A stretch of 64,000 nt of DNA from JAFLCL01 sp039809495 (GTDB lineage Bacteria; Myxococcota_A; Polyangia; Polyangiales; Sandaracinaceae). The stretch lies in contig JBDHVC010000018.1 of assembly GCA_039809495.1 (NCBI GenBank), forward strand, positions 8,341 to 72,340, given 5' to 3'. Both the position numbers and the translations under genes were made by a program. Shown here piece by piece: positions 25,531 through 36,263 of the stretch. Positions within the stretch are counted from its first letter, which is position 1. Every line of letters begins with the position of its first letter. The notes under the pieces were generated by a model that was given only the letters and a program-made list of their open reading frames with translations, searched no databases and was not told the origin of the DNA.

Positions 25531-27435
25531 ATGTCCAGCCCCGACGCTCCCTCCTCGCCGCCGCCGGGCGGCAAGCGCTCCGCGCCCATCGAGCACCGCT
25601 GCGCGGAGATGGGATCGAAGAGGCCTACGCCGAGCGAGGATCGGGCGATCGCGAGGAGGCTCCTCGCGGCGGGGGACGTGGGACACGCCGTGCTCCACGC
25701 GTCGTTCGCGCTCGCGCTCGAGCCCACGGATCCCGAGCAGCCAGCGCTCACCGACGCGCTCTTCGCCGCGAGCGACGACCCGCTCTCGCTCGTGCCGATC
25801 GAGGGCACGACGTACTTCGGCGTCGTCGCGCTGCGCGCGCTCTTCCTTCGGCGCCTCGGCCACGTGCCCGAGGCGCTCGAGCTGCTCGTGCAGGTCGTCG
25901 CGGTGCGGCCCGATCTCCCCTTCGGAGAGTGGGTCGACGCGTTCTTCGACGACGCGACGGTCGCCGCGATCGATCCGAAGCTCGCCGCGCGGCTCTTCGA
26001 CCTCGGGGCGCAGCGGCTCGTCTCGACCGAGCTCGGCGTGATGCGCGGGCGGCCTCTGGCCGAGCGCCTCGCGCACGCGGCGAGGCGGGTGCGCGCCCAC
26101 CACCCCACGCACTCGGAGATGAGCTTCGCGCTCGCGCGCACGCTCCGCGTCGCCGCCGCGTTCGACGAGGCGCTCGCGGTCGCCGAGGAGGAGCACGCCG
26201 CGCGCCCCACGTATCGCTCCGCCATCTTCCTCGCGGGGGTCCACCGCGATCGAGGCGAGCTGAGAGAGGCGCACGCCCGCTTCGAGGAGGCGCTCGCGAA
26301 GGAGCCCGAGGACGTCGCGGTGCGGCTCGACATGGGCGATCTCTCCCTCGATCTCGGCCGCCCCGACGACGCGATCGCGCAGTACGACTGGGTCCTTGCG
26401 AAGGAGCCCGAGGACGCCTGGGCCAAGCCGTCGCGCGTCTATGCGCGCTTCGTGAAGACGGGCGATCTCTCGGCGCGAGACGAGCTCGAGCGCCTCGCGG
26501 AGGCGGACGCGAAGGGGCGAGCGCGATCGCTCTCGCTCGCGATCACGCCGTACCTCGGCTTCCTCCCTCGCCGGCCCGAGTCCGTGCTCGGCGCGGTCGA
26601 CGCGATCCGCGAGCGCGCTCGCCTCGAGGGGCTCGAGGAGCTGAAGAGGCAGCCCATCCAGCTCCGGATCCCCTCGCTCGAGGCGCCGAGCGCGATCCGC
26701 GCAGCCGGCGCGCAGCTCGTCGAGATGGGGCTCGGCGTCGACATCCAGATCGGCGCCATCCCGAGCCCCGATCCCCGCGCGCCCATCGGGGAGACGACCT
26801 ACCAGCTCTTTCGCTACGAGGGGGCGTCGTCCAAGCCGGTCCTCCCGCCCGCGTCCGAGAAGACCGCGATCGCGATCGCGCGGCTCGCGGCGAGCCGCTT
26901 CCACGGGCCGAGCTGGGCGGAGCTCGCGCGGCGGACGGCGAAGGAGCTGACCTTCGAGAAGGTCCCCGAGCTGCTCTCGCTGATGGTGATCTTCCCTCCG
27001 CTGCCCCGCGCCGTGCTCCCGAACGGCGATCCGGCGCCTGCGCCCTTCCGCGTGCCCGACTGGTGGTTCCGGGTGCAGGTCGCGGTGGCGCTGGTCATCG
27101 CCTTCATCGACGAGGGCTGGGAGGACTCGGTGCGACGCCGCGCGCTCGAGTCGATGGTGCTCGGTCCGCCCGACTGGATCACCACGGCCGGGATGGTCGC
27201 GCTCACGGCGCTCGCGAACATCGATCCGGTCGCGCGCCCGCACGCCGAGGGCCTGCTCTACGGGCTCATCCGGCCCGCGACCTCGTCGATCGAGCACGAC
27301 ACGATCGCGCTCCCGCTCGCGCACTGCCTCCTCCAGCTCCCTGGGCTCGATCCCGAGACGCGCCAGTCCTTTCGCGAGCTGCGCGCGGAGATGGAGCAGG
27401 TGAGCGCCGCGCGCGCGCCCTCGGCTCGGCACTGA
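25531..27435 (+). CDS. TPR-repeat protein
   Basis: 634 residues, no signal peptide. TPR-like helices run from about 45 to 320 with one clear pair (AREAHARFEEALAKEPEDVAVRLDMGDLSLDLGRPDDAIAQ region, about 250-290). The C-terminal ~270 residues form a separate alpha/beta domain with a Trp-rich segment (PDWWFRVQVAVA, about 510), function not recognised. Start ATG 25531 lies 119 bp after the previous gene. Probably a cytoplasmic scaffold; no partner can be named. Confidence 0.78.
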   Translation: MSSPDAPSSPPPGGKRSAPIEHRCAEMGSKRPTPSEDRAIARRLLAAGDVGHAVLHASFALALEPTDPEQPALTDALFAASDDPLSLVPIEGTTYFGVVALRALFLRRLGHVPEALELLVQVVAVRPDLPFGEWVDAFFDDATVAAIDPKLAARLFDLGAQRLVSTELGVMRGRPLAERLAHAARRVRAHHPTHSEMSFALARTLRVAAAFDEALAVAEEEHAARPTYRSAIFLAGVHRDRGELREAHARFEEALAKEPEDVAVRLDMGDLSLDLGRPDDAIAQYDWVLAKEPEDAWAKPSRVYARFVKTGDLSARDELERLAEADAKGRARSLSLAITPYLGFLPRRPESVLGAVDAIRERARLEGLEELKRQPIQLRIPSLEAPSAIRAAGAQLVEMGLGVDIQIGAIPSPDPRAPIGETTYQLFRYEGASSKPVLPPASEKTAIAIARLAASRFHGPSWAELARRTAKELTFEKVPELLSLMVIFPPLPRAVLPNGDPAPAPFRVPDWWFRVQVAVALVIAFIDEGWEDSVRRRALESMVLGPPDWITTAGMVALTALANIDPVARPHAEGLLYGLIRPATSSIEHDTIALPLAHCLLQLPGLDPETRQSFRELRAEMEQVSAARAPSARH

Positions 27436-27501
27436 CGACGCGCGCCGCGCTCGTTGCGCTCACGGTGGACGCGCCGGGGCCGGTGCGTGAACATCGGGCC
27501 G

Positions 27502-28215
27502 ATGGACCGCGGCCTCTCCTCGATCGCGTCGCCGGCCGCGCGGGCCCGCGCGCTCGCGCTCGTCGCGACCCTGCTCCTCGCCGGCTGCGGCGCCCCGAGC
27601 GCCGCTCGGCCCGACGACGCCGCGCGCGTCCTGCGCGGGGAGGCAGGCCTCGAGGCCGACGACGACGCCCCTCGCTTCGCCCTCCCCGGGCTCGAGGTGC
27701 CCGAGCCTCCCTCCTCGGTCGACGTCGACGATCCGGCGCTCGAGCCGATCCTGCGGCTCTCGGAGGCGCTCCTCACGCGGGCGCGGGCCGAACCCGACCC
27801 GACGGCCAACGGCGAGCGCGCCGCGAGCTCCCAGATCGATCGCTACGGGCCGTGGATCGGGTCGATCGCGAGCGGGATCCGCGATCTCTGGCACGCGCTC
27901 GAGCGCCTCGAGACCCGCCAGCTCGGGGTCCACGTCGTCGCGTGCGCGGTCGTGGGCGGCACGCTCCGCGCGGTCGCCTCGCGCATCGACGAGCTGCCTG
28001 CGCCGCCGAGCGTCGACACCGACGAGCTCCGCGAGACCTTCCGCGACGCGCTCCACGGGGTGACGGAGCCCATCCGCGACCGCGCGACGCAGGCGCTCGG
28101 TGTCTGCGCGAGCGAGGCGGTCGGCTCGGCCGATCCGAGCCTCGACGAGTGGCGAAGGTGGTGCGACGACGCGAACCCGCGCGGCGTCACCCGCGCCGCC
28201 TCGGGCGTCCGCTGA
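27502..28215 (+). CDS. Hypothetical lipoprotein
   Basis: 237 residues from ATG 27502, chosen because a normal signal peptide with lipobox (LLLAGCG) follows directly; an earlier in-frame start would add 16 basic residues. The mature protein is mostly helical with three or four Cys near the C-terminus. No domain recognised. It converges with the OsmC gene; both stop codons sit in one palindrome at 28213-28234. Confidence 0.72.
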   Translation: MDRGLSSIASPAARARALALVATLLLAGCGAPSAARPDDAARVLRGEAGLEADDDAPRFALPGLEVPEPPSSVDVDDPALEPILRLSEALLTRARAEPDPTANGERAASSQIDRYGPWIGSIASGIRDLWHALERLETRQLGVHVVACAVVGGTLRAVASRIDELPAPPSVDTDELRETFRDALHGVTEPIRDRATQALGVCASEAVGSADPSLDEWRRWCDDANPRGVTRAASGVR

Positions 28216-28234
28216 CGGCGCGCGCGCCCCGTCA
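28213..28234. terminator. 22-bp palindrome containing two convergent stop codons
   Basis: Arms TGACGGCGCGC and GCGCCCCGTCA pair with one mismatch. The first three bases are the plus-strand stop and the last three the complement of the minus-strand stop. Probably a bidirectional terminator, without a T-run. Confidence 0.55.
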
Positions 28235-28678
28235 GCTCGTCGCGGCGACCTCGGCCGCCCACGAGACCTGGATGCTCGGATCGAGCGACGCCGACACCGA
28301 GCAGTACTTCTCGACGCCGAGCTTCACGGCGCGCTCAACCTTGTGCGCGTCGAGCGGCCGCTCTCCCGCGCGAGCGTGAGCGACGAAGCGCAGGCGCACC
28401 GCCGTGAAGGGGGCGGGGGTCGCGTCCTTGCGGTCGGCCTCCGCGTAGACCGCGAGGTCCGCGAGCGGCTCCTTCTGCTGCTCGAGGATCGAGACGACGT
28501 CCATCGACGCGCAGCCCGCGATCGCGGTGAGGAAGAGCTCGATCGGCCGCATGCCGCGATCCTCGCCTCCGTTCGCCGGCGCGCCGTCGAGGATGGTCTC
28601 ACAGCCATAGCCGCCCTTGGCGCGGAAGGCGGTGGGGCCGACGCGATGCAGCTCGGCGGTGATGAGGGGCTTCGACAT
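28232..28678 (-). CDS. OsmC/YhfA-family protein
   Basis: 148 residues, full-length OsmC fold. The two redox Cys are present: AGCASMDVV (about 62) and EKYCSVSASL (about 129). Family members reduce organic hydroperoxides with these thiols; the shorter YhfA-like branch is less well characterised, and this protein looks closer to it. It is cytoplasmic and monocistronic, ending in the shared palindrome with the convergent lipoprotein gene. Confidence 0.88.
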   Translation of the reverse strand: MSKPLITAELHRVGPTAFRAKGGYGCETILDGAPANGGEDRGMRPIELFLTAIAGCASMDVVSILEQQKEPLADLAVYAEADRKDATPAPFTAVRLRFVAHARAGERPLDAHKVERAVKLGVEKYCSVSASLDPSIQVSWAAEVAATS

Positions 28679-28834
28679 GATGACCTCGGCTTCTTGATGG
28701 AGGCTTGGCTTATGAGAGCGCTCGCGGCGCGTCGCAACCCTCCGATCCGGGAGGATCGCGCGCGGCCGCCTCGAGCCAGCGCGGCGCCCGCCGTCCGAGC
28801 GCGCTCGGGCCCCGAACGACCGGCGCGCCGCGGC

Positions 28835-29415
28835 TCACCTCGCGGCGGAGCCCTGGGCGCAGCTCGCGTCGGCGAGCGCGCGGAGCTGCTCGAGCTCGCG
28901 CCGAACGACCTCCTCGCTCACGATCTCGAAGCGCCCGAGCGCCTGCGCGAGATCGAACCCAGCCTCGACGCTCGCGGGGAACTGGATCCGGATCCGAAAG
29001 GGCGACGCGAGGACGAAGCTGGCGGCCGTCGTCCGCATGAGCGAGCCCGCGAGGCCGCCACCGAGGAGCGGGATGATGACGTACCCGATGCTCGGGCGCA
29101 GGCGCGTGAAGATGTCGTACGTCACCCTCCGCGCCTCGCCCCCGAGGATCAGATCCGCCTCGAAGGGGACCACGGTGAAGGGCGCGAAGACGTCGAAGTG
29201 GCCGTACCTCGCGGCGGCCTCCGTGTAGAGCCGCCCGCACTCGATCACCCGCTCCCGGTTCAAGGGGGCGTTCCAGTGGCCGATGACCCAGGGCCCGACG
29301 CGTCGGATCGCCCAGCCTGGACCTTCTACGATCGGGGAGAGGTCGAGCGCGCTCGCGCTCGGGGAGCTGGAGCCCGCGGCGTCGAGTCGACGCTTCAGGG
29401 TGGGCTCCCTCGCCA

Positions 29416-29416
<1 letters not shown>
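28835..29416 (-). CDS. Hypothetical protein coupled to acetyl-CoA synthetase
   Basis: 193 residues from ATG 29416. The start overlaps the acs stop by one base (TGATG), so translation is probably coupled. The fold looks alpha/beta with a central hydrophobic segment (SIGYVIIPLLGGGLAGSL, about 130) that may be membrane-associated. It recalls STAS-like or SpoIIAA-like proteins in the pattern RRVGPWVIGHWNAPLN followed by Tyr and Phe-rich strands, but I cannot assign it. The coupling to acs suggests a regulatory or accessory role (inference). Confidence 0.62.
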
Positions 29417-31389
<1,973 letters not shown>

Positions 31390-31513
31390 TTCCTCTTCGC
31401 GTCGCGGCGGTCCAGGACCGCGACGGGAGCCGGATTGTCATCCGCCCCGCCGCGCTTGGGAAGGGCGGAGATGGCGCGATGAAGGGGGCGATCGGGCGTG
31501 GTAGGCAGGCCGC

Positions 31514-32278
31514 ATGGCGTCCTCTCGCGACGTGATCGACGAGCCCGGCGCGTGGCGATCGTTCTCGTCGCCGCGCGCGCCCTCGGTCCGCCTCGGCCTC
31601 GCCGCGTGCGCGCTCGTCGAGCGCGGGGGCTCGCGCGATCGGCGCGAGCGCTTCGAGACGCCGCTTCGAGCGTTCGTGGCGCTCGGGAACCGCGCACGCG
31701 CCCTCACCCGCCGAGGGTACGCGGAGGCGCCGATCGTCGATCCCGCGCTCGAGGCGCCGCGGCTCGCCGCCTTCGACGCGATCGAGCGCTACGCCTCGAC
31801 GCTGGATCCGCGCCGCTCGCTGCCGCGCCAAGAGCTCGCGATCGCGCGCGGGCTCGAGCGCGCGATCCGGGGCGGCGATCCCCGCCCGGCGGAGGCCCTC
31901 GCGACGCTCGCGCTCTCGCGCTGGCCGAGCGCGTGCGACGTCGAGCCCGCCCTCGCGGCCGCGCCGCTCGCGCCCGAGGCGCTCCATCGGGTACTCGCTC
32001 GCGAGCTCGCGCGCGAGCGGCGGGGGTACCCGAGGGAGCTCGTCCGCCTCGCGCTCGCTCTGGGCTCTCGCGCGAGCGCGCCCCTCGCGCTCGCCGCGCT
32101 CGCGCGCACGCGCGACCCGGACGCGTGGCTCGACGTGCTGATCGAGGGCGAGGCGCTCTTTGGGCCCGAGGACGCGCCGCGCCTCCTCGCGCTCGCGCGC
32201 GAGGCGCCCGATCGCGACACCGCGAGGATGGCGGCGGACATCGCGCGGACGCTCGCGCCGCGCCCGCGGCGCCGGTGA
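31514..32278 (+). CDS. Hypothetical protein, Ala/Arg-rich helical
   Basis: 254 residues, mostly alpha-helical with HEAT-like periodicity, no signal peptide and no recognised motif. TAGGCA (31502-31507) lies 6 nt before the ATG. It is divergent from acs. It converges with the FG-GAP lipoprotein gene, whose stop motif lies 14 bp away. High Ala/Arg content makes distant homology hard to judge by eye, but the third-position GC pattern and clean termini support a real gene. Confidence 0.65.
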   Translation: MASSRDVIDEPGAWRSFSSPRAPSVRLGLAACALVERGGSRDRRERFETPLRAFVALGNRARALTRRGYAEAPIVDPALEAPRLAAFDAIERYASTLDPRRSLPRQELAIARGLERAIRGGDPRPAEALATLALSRWPSACDVEPALAAAPLAPEALHRVLARELARERRGYPRELVRLALALGSRASAPLALAALARTRDPDAWLDVLIEGEALFGPEDAPRLLALAREAPDRDTARMAADIARTLAPRPRRR

Positions 32279-32301
32279 CGGTCGGGCGAGGCGCGCCGTC
32301 A
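32276..32301. terminator. Convergent stop-codon palindrome
   Basis: Begins TGACGG (plus-strand stop) and ends CGCGCCGTCA (minus-strand stop, 32292-32301). GC-rich inverted ends with no T-run. Confidence 0.4.
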
Positions 32302-34590
32302 GCCGACGCAGGCGGCCTCGCTCCGCGCCGCGTTGTTGTCCTCGTGGCACTCGACGATGAGGCCGCGCTCGTCGGCGGTCGCCTCGAACACGCCGTTCGC
32401 GGGCACGTCGGCCTCGCAGCTCACCGTCGTGCACACGCCGGGCGCGACCGGCTCCTCCGTGCGCAGATCGCAGAGGCGCGTGCGCGCGCCGCCCTCGAGC
32501 TGATCGAAGACCACCTGGATGCCCGTGTCGAGGAAGACCGTCCCGCGGTTGCAGATGCGCGCCTCCATGCGCGTCCGCGCGCTGTCGAGGCAGACGGCGG
32601 AGACGGACTGGACGGTGAGATCGGGCCCGCCGTCGCCGAGCGTGCCTTGCACGTTCTGGCGGAAATTGTCGAGGCCGTCGGTCGACCAATTCGGCGTCAC
32701 GGCGCTCGTGCGCGGCACGGTGCCGTCGTCGTTCACGTTGGTGACGTGGTAGGCGTGCTGGTTCCAGATGCGCCGCGATCCCGCCCAGCCGTCGCGGCCG
32801 TCGCGGTAGACGCGCAGCTCCGCGACGCAGGCCTCGTGCGCGGCGACGCAGCGGCTCTGGTCGTCGCTCGTCGAGCAGTGGTAGCCCGTCCCGCACTCCT
32901 CGTTCGTCGCGCACGCGCAGAAGCCGCCGACGCAGCTCCCGCTCAAGCAGTCGTCCGGCGAGTCGCAGCGCAGGCCCTCGTGGATGGGATCGAGCGCCGG
33001 GCAGTAGCTCGGGTTGCAGGGCCCGCTCATGCCGACGACCATCTCGGCGGAGCCGTCGGCGTCGACGTCGGCGACGATCGGGTTCTCCGTCCACGTCGAG
33101 CTGAAGCGCGCCTGCGAGAAGACGACGGTGCCGTCGCGGCCGTCGTAGACGCGCACGTAGCACTCGTCGCCGTAGACGACCTCGGCGCGGCCGTCGCCGT
33201 TGAAGTCGAAGACCGAGGAGCCCGTGCGTCGGCTCGAGGTGTCCTGCGAGGGGCGCGACCAGAGGCGCTCGCGCGTCTCGACGTCGAAGACCTCGTACGC
33301 GCCGCCGAACGCGACGCCGATCTCGGGGCGGCCGTCGCCGTCGAAGTCGGCGATGGTCGGCGGGCCCCCGCCCGCGCCGGGCGACGGGGAGAAGACGACG
33401 ATCGGCTCGCCGTCGAGCGTGTACACCGCGACGCGCCCGTTCGTCGTCTCGCTGACGACGAGCTCGGGCCGCCCCGGCGCGTCGCCGCGGACGCCCGGAA
33501 AATCGCCGAAGTCCGCGACGGCGACGTAGCCCTGCGCGCCGCCGCCCGAGAACGCCGGATCCATCGCGAAGGCGCGGCTCGCGGCGTCGTACTGCCAGCG
33601 TCCGTCGAAGTCGACGATCTCGAAGCGCCCATCGCCGTCGAAGTCGCCGCCCACCATCGGGGCGCCCGTGGCCACGCGGCCAAAACCCGGGATCGTGGTG
33701 ATGCGTCGACCGTCCGCGTCCCACACGACGCCCTCGAAGAAGACCTCGGGGCGGCCGTCGTCGTCGAGATCGTAGAGCGAGACGGCGCCCCACTGGCAAT
33801 CGCCCGAGCCGGCCCGATCATCGGTCGTCCCATCGGCCAGCGTCGTCGCCCAGAGGCGTCGGAGCGTTCCGTCGACGCCCACCGTGTAGGCGACGAGCCC
33901 GCCGAGGTGGCGCGCGGCGACGATCTCGGGTCGCCCGTCGCCGTCGAGATCGCCGATCGCGGGCGTGACCGGTGAGTTGAGGAGCTCGTCGTCCGCGGGC
34001 ATCGTCCCCTGGACGCGGCACGTCGCGCCGTCGATGACGCGGAGGAAGCCCTGGCCGTCGCAGCCGCGCGGCGCCTCCTCCACGTAGCGGACGTTGCCGA
34101 TCGCGACGATCGAGGGGCGCGAGGGGAGGTCGGGGTCCGGCGTGATCCCGAAGTCCGCGACGAGCGGCGTGTGCAGGAGCGCGATCGCCTCGGGGTGGGG
34201 ATCGCCCTCGGGCGCGGTCGTGAACGCGCACTGGAGGTTCGGGATCACGGCCCCCCGCGAGGCGGCGCGCTCGCAGCTCGGGTCGAATTCCCCATCGCGC
34301 CACGGGACGCAGGATCCCGCGACGCAGCGCGCGTCGCCCTCGCAGCGTCCGCCGGGGCCGCACGGCGTGTGGCCCGCGTCGAGGCCCTCGTGGTCGGCGT
34401 CGACGTCGCCGTCCGGCGGCGCTCCGCCATCGGGGCGCGGCACGCAGCGGTGATCGGTGCAGCTCTCCGTCGCTCGGCAGTCGGCGCTCGTGCGGCAGTC
34501 GCCTTCGCCGCTCGGAGGGTCGCAAGAGCAGCCCGAGGCCAGGGTGAGCGCGGCGGTGACCGCGAGGAGGGCGCGGAGGGAGACGGTCAT
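32299..34590 (-). CDS. FG-GAP/VCBS-repeat lipoprotein
   Basis: 763 residues. Signal peptide with lipobox (ASGCSCDP), a short Cys-rich segment (CRTSADCRATESCTDHRC), then seven or more FG-GAP units with Ca-binding loops (DLDGDGRPEI, DFDGDGRFEI, DFNGDGRAEV, DVDADGSAEM), as in integrin-like beta-propellers, then Cys-rich EGF-like modules (DDCLSGSCVGGFCAC) and a CARDB-like beta domain near the C-terminus. A large surface-bound protein, probably adhesive or ligand-binding. No protease or hydrolase motif. It ends with the complement of TGACGGCGCG. Confidence 0.85.
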   Translation of the reverse strand: MTVSLRALLAVTAALTLASGCSCDPPSGEGDCRTSADCRATESCTDHRCVPRPDGGAPPDGDVDADHEGLDAGHTPCGPGGRCEGDARCVAGSCVPWRDGEFDPSCERAASRGAVIPNLQCAFTTAPEGDPHPEAIALLHTPLVADFGITPDPDLPSRPSIVAIGNVRYVEEAPRGCDGQGFLRVIDGATCRVQGTMPADDELLNSPVTPAIGDLDGDGRPEIVAARHLGGLVAYTVGVDGTLRRLWATTLADGTTDDRAGSGDCQWGAVSLYDLDDDGRPEVFFEGVVWDADGRRITTIPGFGRVATGAPMVGGDFDGDGRFEIVDFDGRWQYDAASRAFAMDPAFSGGGAQGYVAVADFGDFPGVRGDAPGRPELVVSETTNGRVAVYTLDGEPIVVFSPSPGAGGGPPTIADFDGDGRPEIGVAFGGAYEVFDVETRERLWSRPSQDTSSRRTGSSVFDFNGDGRAEVVYGDECYVRVYDGRDGTVVFSQARFSSTWTENPIVADVDADGSAEMVVGMSGPCNPSYCPALDPIHEGLRCDSPDDCLSGSCVGGFCACATNEECGTGYHCSTSDDQSRCVAAHEACVAELRVYRDGRDGWAGSRRIWNQHAYHVTNVNDDGTVPRTSAVTPNWSTDGLDNFRQNVQGTLGDGGPDLTVQSVSAVCLDSARTRMEARICNRGTVFLDTGIQVVFDQLEGGARTRLCDLRTEEPVAPGVCTTVSCEADVPANGVFEATADERGLIVECHEDNNAARSEAACVG

Positions 34591-34711
34591 GGCGCGATGA
34601 TCGTCGAGCCGATGGCGAAACGCGAGGGGGGCATCGAGGCGCGAGGGTGCGCGCGCGACGCGGGCTCGAGGGACGTCCGTCGCGCGCTCGACACGAGGCG
34701 CGAGGCGACGG

Positions 34712-34717
34712 TAGAGA
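34712..34717 (+). promoter_or_regulatory. -10-like TAGAGA, 7 nt before the start
   Basis: Lies 7 nt before ATG 34725. A GAGGTGAG run overlaps it and could also act as a ribosome site. Confidence 0.3.
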
Positions 34718-34724
34718 GGTGAGC

Positions 34725-35255
34725 ATGGCGATCCAACGCTCCGCCCCCAGGCGCCCCCCGCGAGCGCGGGAGCTCCCCGACAAGGCCCGGGTCCACGCGG
34801 CGCTCCGCGCGTCGCTCGAGCAGGCGCTCGAGGCGATGGCGCGCGCGGCCGAGGAGACGCGCAAGGGCGCCACGCACGAAGAGAGCCGGAGCGAGGGCGA
34901 CAAGGACATGCGCGCGACCGAGCAGAGCTACGTGGCGCGCGGGCAGGCGATGCGCACCGAGCAGCTCGCCGAGGAGCTCGCGCGCTTCGTCGCCGAGCCG
35001 ATCCGCGGCTTCGACGCGGACGCGAGGATCGCGGTCGGCGCGCTCGTTCGAGCGCGGGTCGACGACGAGCCGCGCGTGTTCTTCGTCTGCCCGCAGGGCG
35101 GCGGGAGCGAGCTCCTCGTGGACGAGCGCCGCGTCACCGTGCTCACGCCGAGCTCGCCAGCGGGGCGCGCGATCCTGGGCAAGCGCGCCGGCGACGCCTA
35201 CGAGGTGGAGATCGGGCCGCGGACGCGGAGCTGGGAGATCGAGCGCGTCGGCTGA
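34725..35255 (+). CDS. GreA/GreB-family-like transcription elongation factor
   Basis: 176 residues. An N-terminal coiled coil (about 20-90) carries the family stretch THEESRSEGDKDMRATEQSYVARGQ (50-73), with acidic residues where Gre factors present them at the RNA-polymerase secondary channel. The C-terminus has the FKBP-like Gre signature (VTVLTPSSPAGRAILGKRAGD, about 138-157). Such factors stimulate transcript cleavage in backtracked polymerase; this divergent branch is less studied. It converges with the ion channel gene with a 9-bp gap, the two stops sharing TGACGGCGCGCCTCA. Confidence 0.75.
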   Translation: MAIQRSAPRRPPRARELPDKARVHAALRASLEQALEAMARAAEETRKGATHEESRSEGDKDMRATEQSYVARGQAMRTEQLAEELARFVAEPIRGFDADARIAVGALVRARVDDEPRVFFVCPQGGGSELLVDERRVTVLTPSSPAGRAILGKRAGDAYEVEIGPRTRSWEIERVG

Positions 35256-35264
35256 CGGCGCGCC

Positions 35265-36092
35265 TCACGGTTCGGGGCGATCCGTCGGCTCGGAGGCGTC
35301 GATCCGCGGCGCGAGCGCGCGGCGCAGCGCGCGGATCTCCTCGTTCAGCGCGTCCACCTTGCGCTCGAGCTCGTCGTTGTTGTCGGCCACCATCGCGTCG
35401 ACGAAGACGCTGTTGACGAGCGAGAGGCCGAGGACGCCGCAGACGAGGAGCACGCTCGAGAAGAACGCGTGGGTCGCGAGCTCGGAGACGCCGTCGAGGC
35501 GGCCCGCGACGGTGTCGGGGATGTCGAACCAGCCCTCCACGGTGAAGATCTTGAAGGTCGAGTAGAGCGCGCGGAGCGGATCGCCGTAGTACTCCGGCGC
35601 GACCTCGCCGAAGAGGCGACAGCTCACGATCGAGACGACGACGAGGCCGATCAAGAGGCCGGCGATGAGCGCGACGGAGCGATCGAAGGCGCGCTTGACG
35701 CCGCGGAAGATCTTGTCGACCTGATCCCCGAGGAAGTGGAGTGAACGGAACGACTTGAACGCGCGCAGCGCGCGGAGCGCGAGCAGGACGTTGCTCGAGT
35801 GCTCGACCGGCAGCGCCCACGCGAGCAGGGTCGGGAGCGCGACGACCACGAGCGCGAAGTCGAACTGGTTCCAGTGGTGCGCGAAGTACCCCCTCACGCC
35901 GAGGTGCCGGATCTTGATCGCGGCCTCGATCGCGAAGAGCAGCGTGAAGAGATCGTCGACGCGATCGAGCACGCCGCGCGTCTCGCGCGGGAGCTCGGAG
36001 AAGCCCTGCGTGAAGAGCACGAGCACGTTCAGCCCGATCAGCGCGAGGATGAAGCGCTCCTCGAGGAAGCGTCGTTCGATCGCCTGCCACAT
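35265..36092 (-). CDS. Voltage-gated ion channel, NaChBac/Nav type
   Basis: 275 residues, one 6-TM subunit, so a homotetramer is expected. S4 (about 105-118) has basic residues every third position (Arg107, Arg110, Lys113, Arg116). The pore loop reads FKIFTVEGWFD, with filter TVEGW (184-188) in place of NaChBac TLESW; Glu186 is the expected selectivity residue. After S6 a predicted coiled coil (DNNDELERKVDALNEEIRALRRAL region) should drive tetramer assembly. Likely Na+ and/or Ca2+ conduction; selectivity cannot be told. Monocistronic. Confidence 0.88.
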   Translation of the reverse strand: MWQAIERRFLEERFILALIGLNVLVLFTQGFSELPRETRGVLDRVDDLFTLLFAIEAAIKIRHLGVRGYFAHHWNQFDFALVVVALPTLLAWALPVEHSSNVLLALRALRAFKSFRSLHFLGDQVDKIFRGVKRAFDRSVALIAGLLIGLVVVSIVSCRLFGEVAPEYYGDPLRALYSTFKIFTVEGWFDIPDTVAGRLDGVSELATHAFFSSVLLVCGVLGLSLVNSVFVDAMVADNNDELERKVDALNEEIRALRRALAPRIDASEPTDRPEP

Positions 36093-36185
36093 GAGCGCAT
36101 CTTACGGGAGTCTCGGCGGCGACACGCGCCACCATCGCGCGAGCGGTGACGCGCGCGAGGTGGCTGCGGCGCGCGTCGCGTCTGC

Positions 36186-36191
36186 TAGCAT
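36186..36191 (+). promoter_or_regulatory. -10-like TAGCAT upstream of carA
   Basis: Unlike most heads of genes here, it leaves a leader of about 65 nt before ATG 36264, with an AAGGACG-like ribosome site. No attenuator or riboswitch structure recognised. Confidence 0.35.
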
Positions 36192-36263
36192 CGCGCGCCC
36201 CGTCCGACCCGGCGTCAGGCCCAGCCTGCTCCGATCGATCGCGCGGGCGCGAAGGACGGCTCC

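Noticed and set aside
36192..36263. The carA leader as a pyrimidine or arginine riboswitch/attenuator
   Set aside because: No recognisable conserved structure, T-run terminator or leader peptide seen in the 72 nt.
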